DNA of 6,468 nt from Bacteroidota bacterium (GTDB lineage: Bacteria; Bacteroidota; Bacteroidia; Flavobacteriales; Flavobacteriaceae): contig JAJYTI010000123.1 of assembly GCA_021793135.1 (NCBI GenBank), positions 1-6,468 on the forward strand, written 5' to 3'. Of the stretch, positions 6,263 to 6,468 are shown in pieces (the first letter of the stretch is position 1; every line of letters starts with the position of its first letter). The translations under genes and the position numbers were made by a program. Under the pieces are notes generated by a model. It saw only the letters and a list, made by a program, of their open reading frames with translations, ran no database searches and was not told where the DNA came from.

Positions 6263-6468
6263 ATGCATTCTAACAAAAAGGAATATAAAATAACGAAAAC
6301 GGAAGAAGAATGGCTTAAAGAGTTAGGTCCGGAACGATATCATGTATTACGAGGTAAAGGGACCGAGCGTCCTTTCACAGGGGAATATAATATGCACTTC
6401 GAAAAAGGTGAATATCATTGTGCTGCATGCAATGCAAAGCTTTTTGATAGTAACACCAAATTTGATGC
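6263..6468 (+). CDS. msrB: Peptide-methionine (R)-S-oxide reductase MsrB, 3'-truncated by window edge
   Basis: The first 68 codons of MsrB are present; the gene continues past the window. The translation begins MHSNKKEYKITKTEEEWLKEL and contains the family blocks VLRGKGTERPFTGEY (28-42), HFEKGEYHCAAC (45-56) and KLFDSNTKFD (59-68). Cys53 and Cys56 form the first CxxC of the zinc site; the second CxxC and the catalytic Cys lie beyond the edge. MsrB reduces methionine-R-sulfoxide in proteins with thioredoxin as donor. No signal peptide is visible, so this copy is probably cytosolic. It starts 12 bases after the collagen-like lipoprotein stop, with no terminator between, so the two are probably co-transcribed. 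The ATG at 6263 is the first in frame and gives a normal MsrB N-terminus; no strong Shine-Dalgarno sequence is seen. Confidence 0.95.
   Translation, partial: MHSNKKEYKITKTEEEWLKELGPERYHVLRGKGTERPFTGEYNMHFEKGEYHCAACNAKLFDSNTKFD

Overview
This is an AT-rich window that looks like ordinary chromosome from a marine-type Bacteroidota, most likely a flavobacterium. The reasons are short lipobox signal peptides followed by Cys, exact TAnnTTTG -7 promoter boxes ahead of two genes, few good Shine-Dalgarno sequences, and proteins that read like flavobacterial homologues. No mobile element, tRNA, rRNA, CRISPR array or integrase is visible, and every intergenic gap is shorter than 300 bases.

Layout, left to right. 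The plus strand carries the 3' part of a class I SAM-dependent methyltransferase (cut by the window start), then an OsmC-type peroxidase and a full-length D-serine ammonia-lyase (dsdA). A strong hairpin with an A-run on one side and T-rich sequence on the other closes dsdA and, from the other direction, the next gene. The minus strand then carries, in transcription order, an M48-family zinc metalloprotease lipoprotein, a UMF1-family MFS transporter and a very acidic lipoprotein that resembles DUF6252. A 12-bp perfect terminator hairpin lies between the protease and the transporter. An exact -7 box lies ahead of the protease and another ahead of the acidic lipoprotein. Diverging from the protease is a plus-strand lipoprotein with a short collagen-like Gly-X-Y stretch, followed after 12 bases by the start of msrB, which runs off the window end.

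Functionally, the window mixes oxidative-damage repair (OsmC, MsrB), envelope lipoproteins (M48 protease, acidic lipoprotein, collagen-like lipoprotein), D-amino-acid breakdown (DsdA) and transport (UMF1). The genes do not form an obvious single pathway. I see no convincing undescribed system. The points most worth a second look are the terminator that abuts the transporter start codon, the 9-bp in-frame repeat in the collagen-like gene, the extreme acidity of the minus-strand lipoprotein, and three gene starts that a naive ATG/TTG or longest-ORF call gets wrong or misses.
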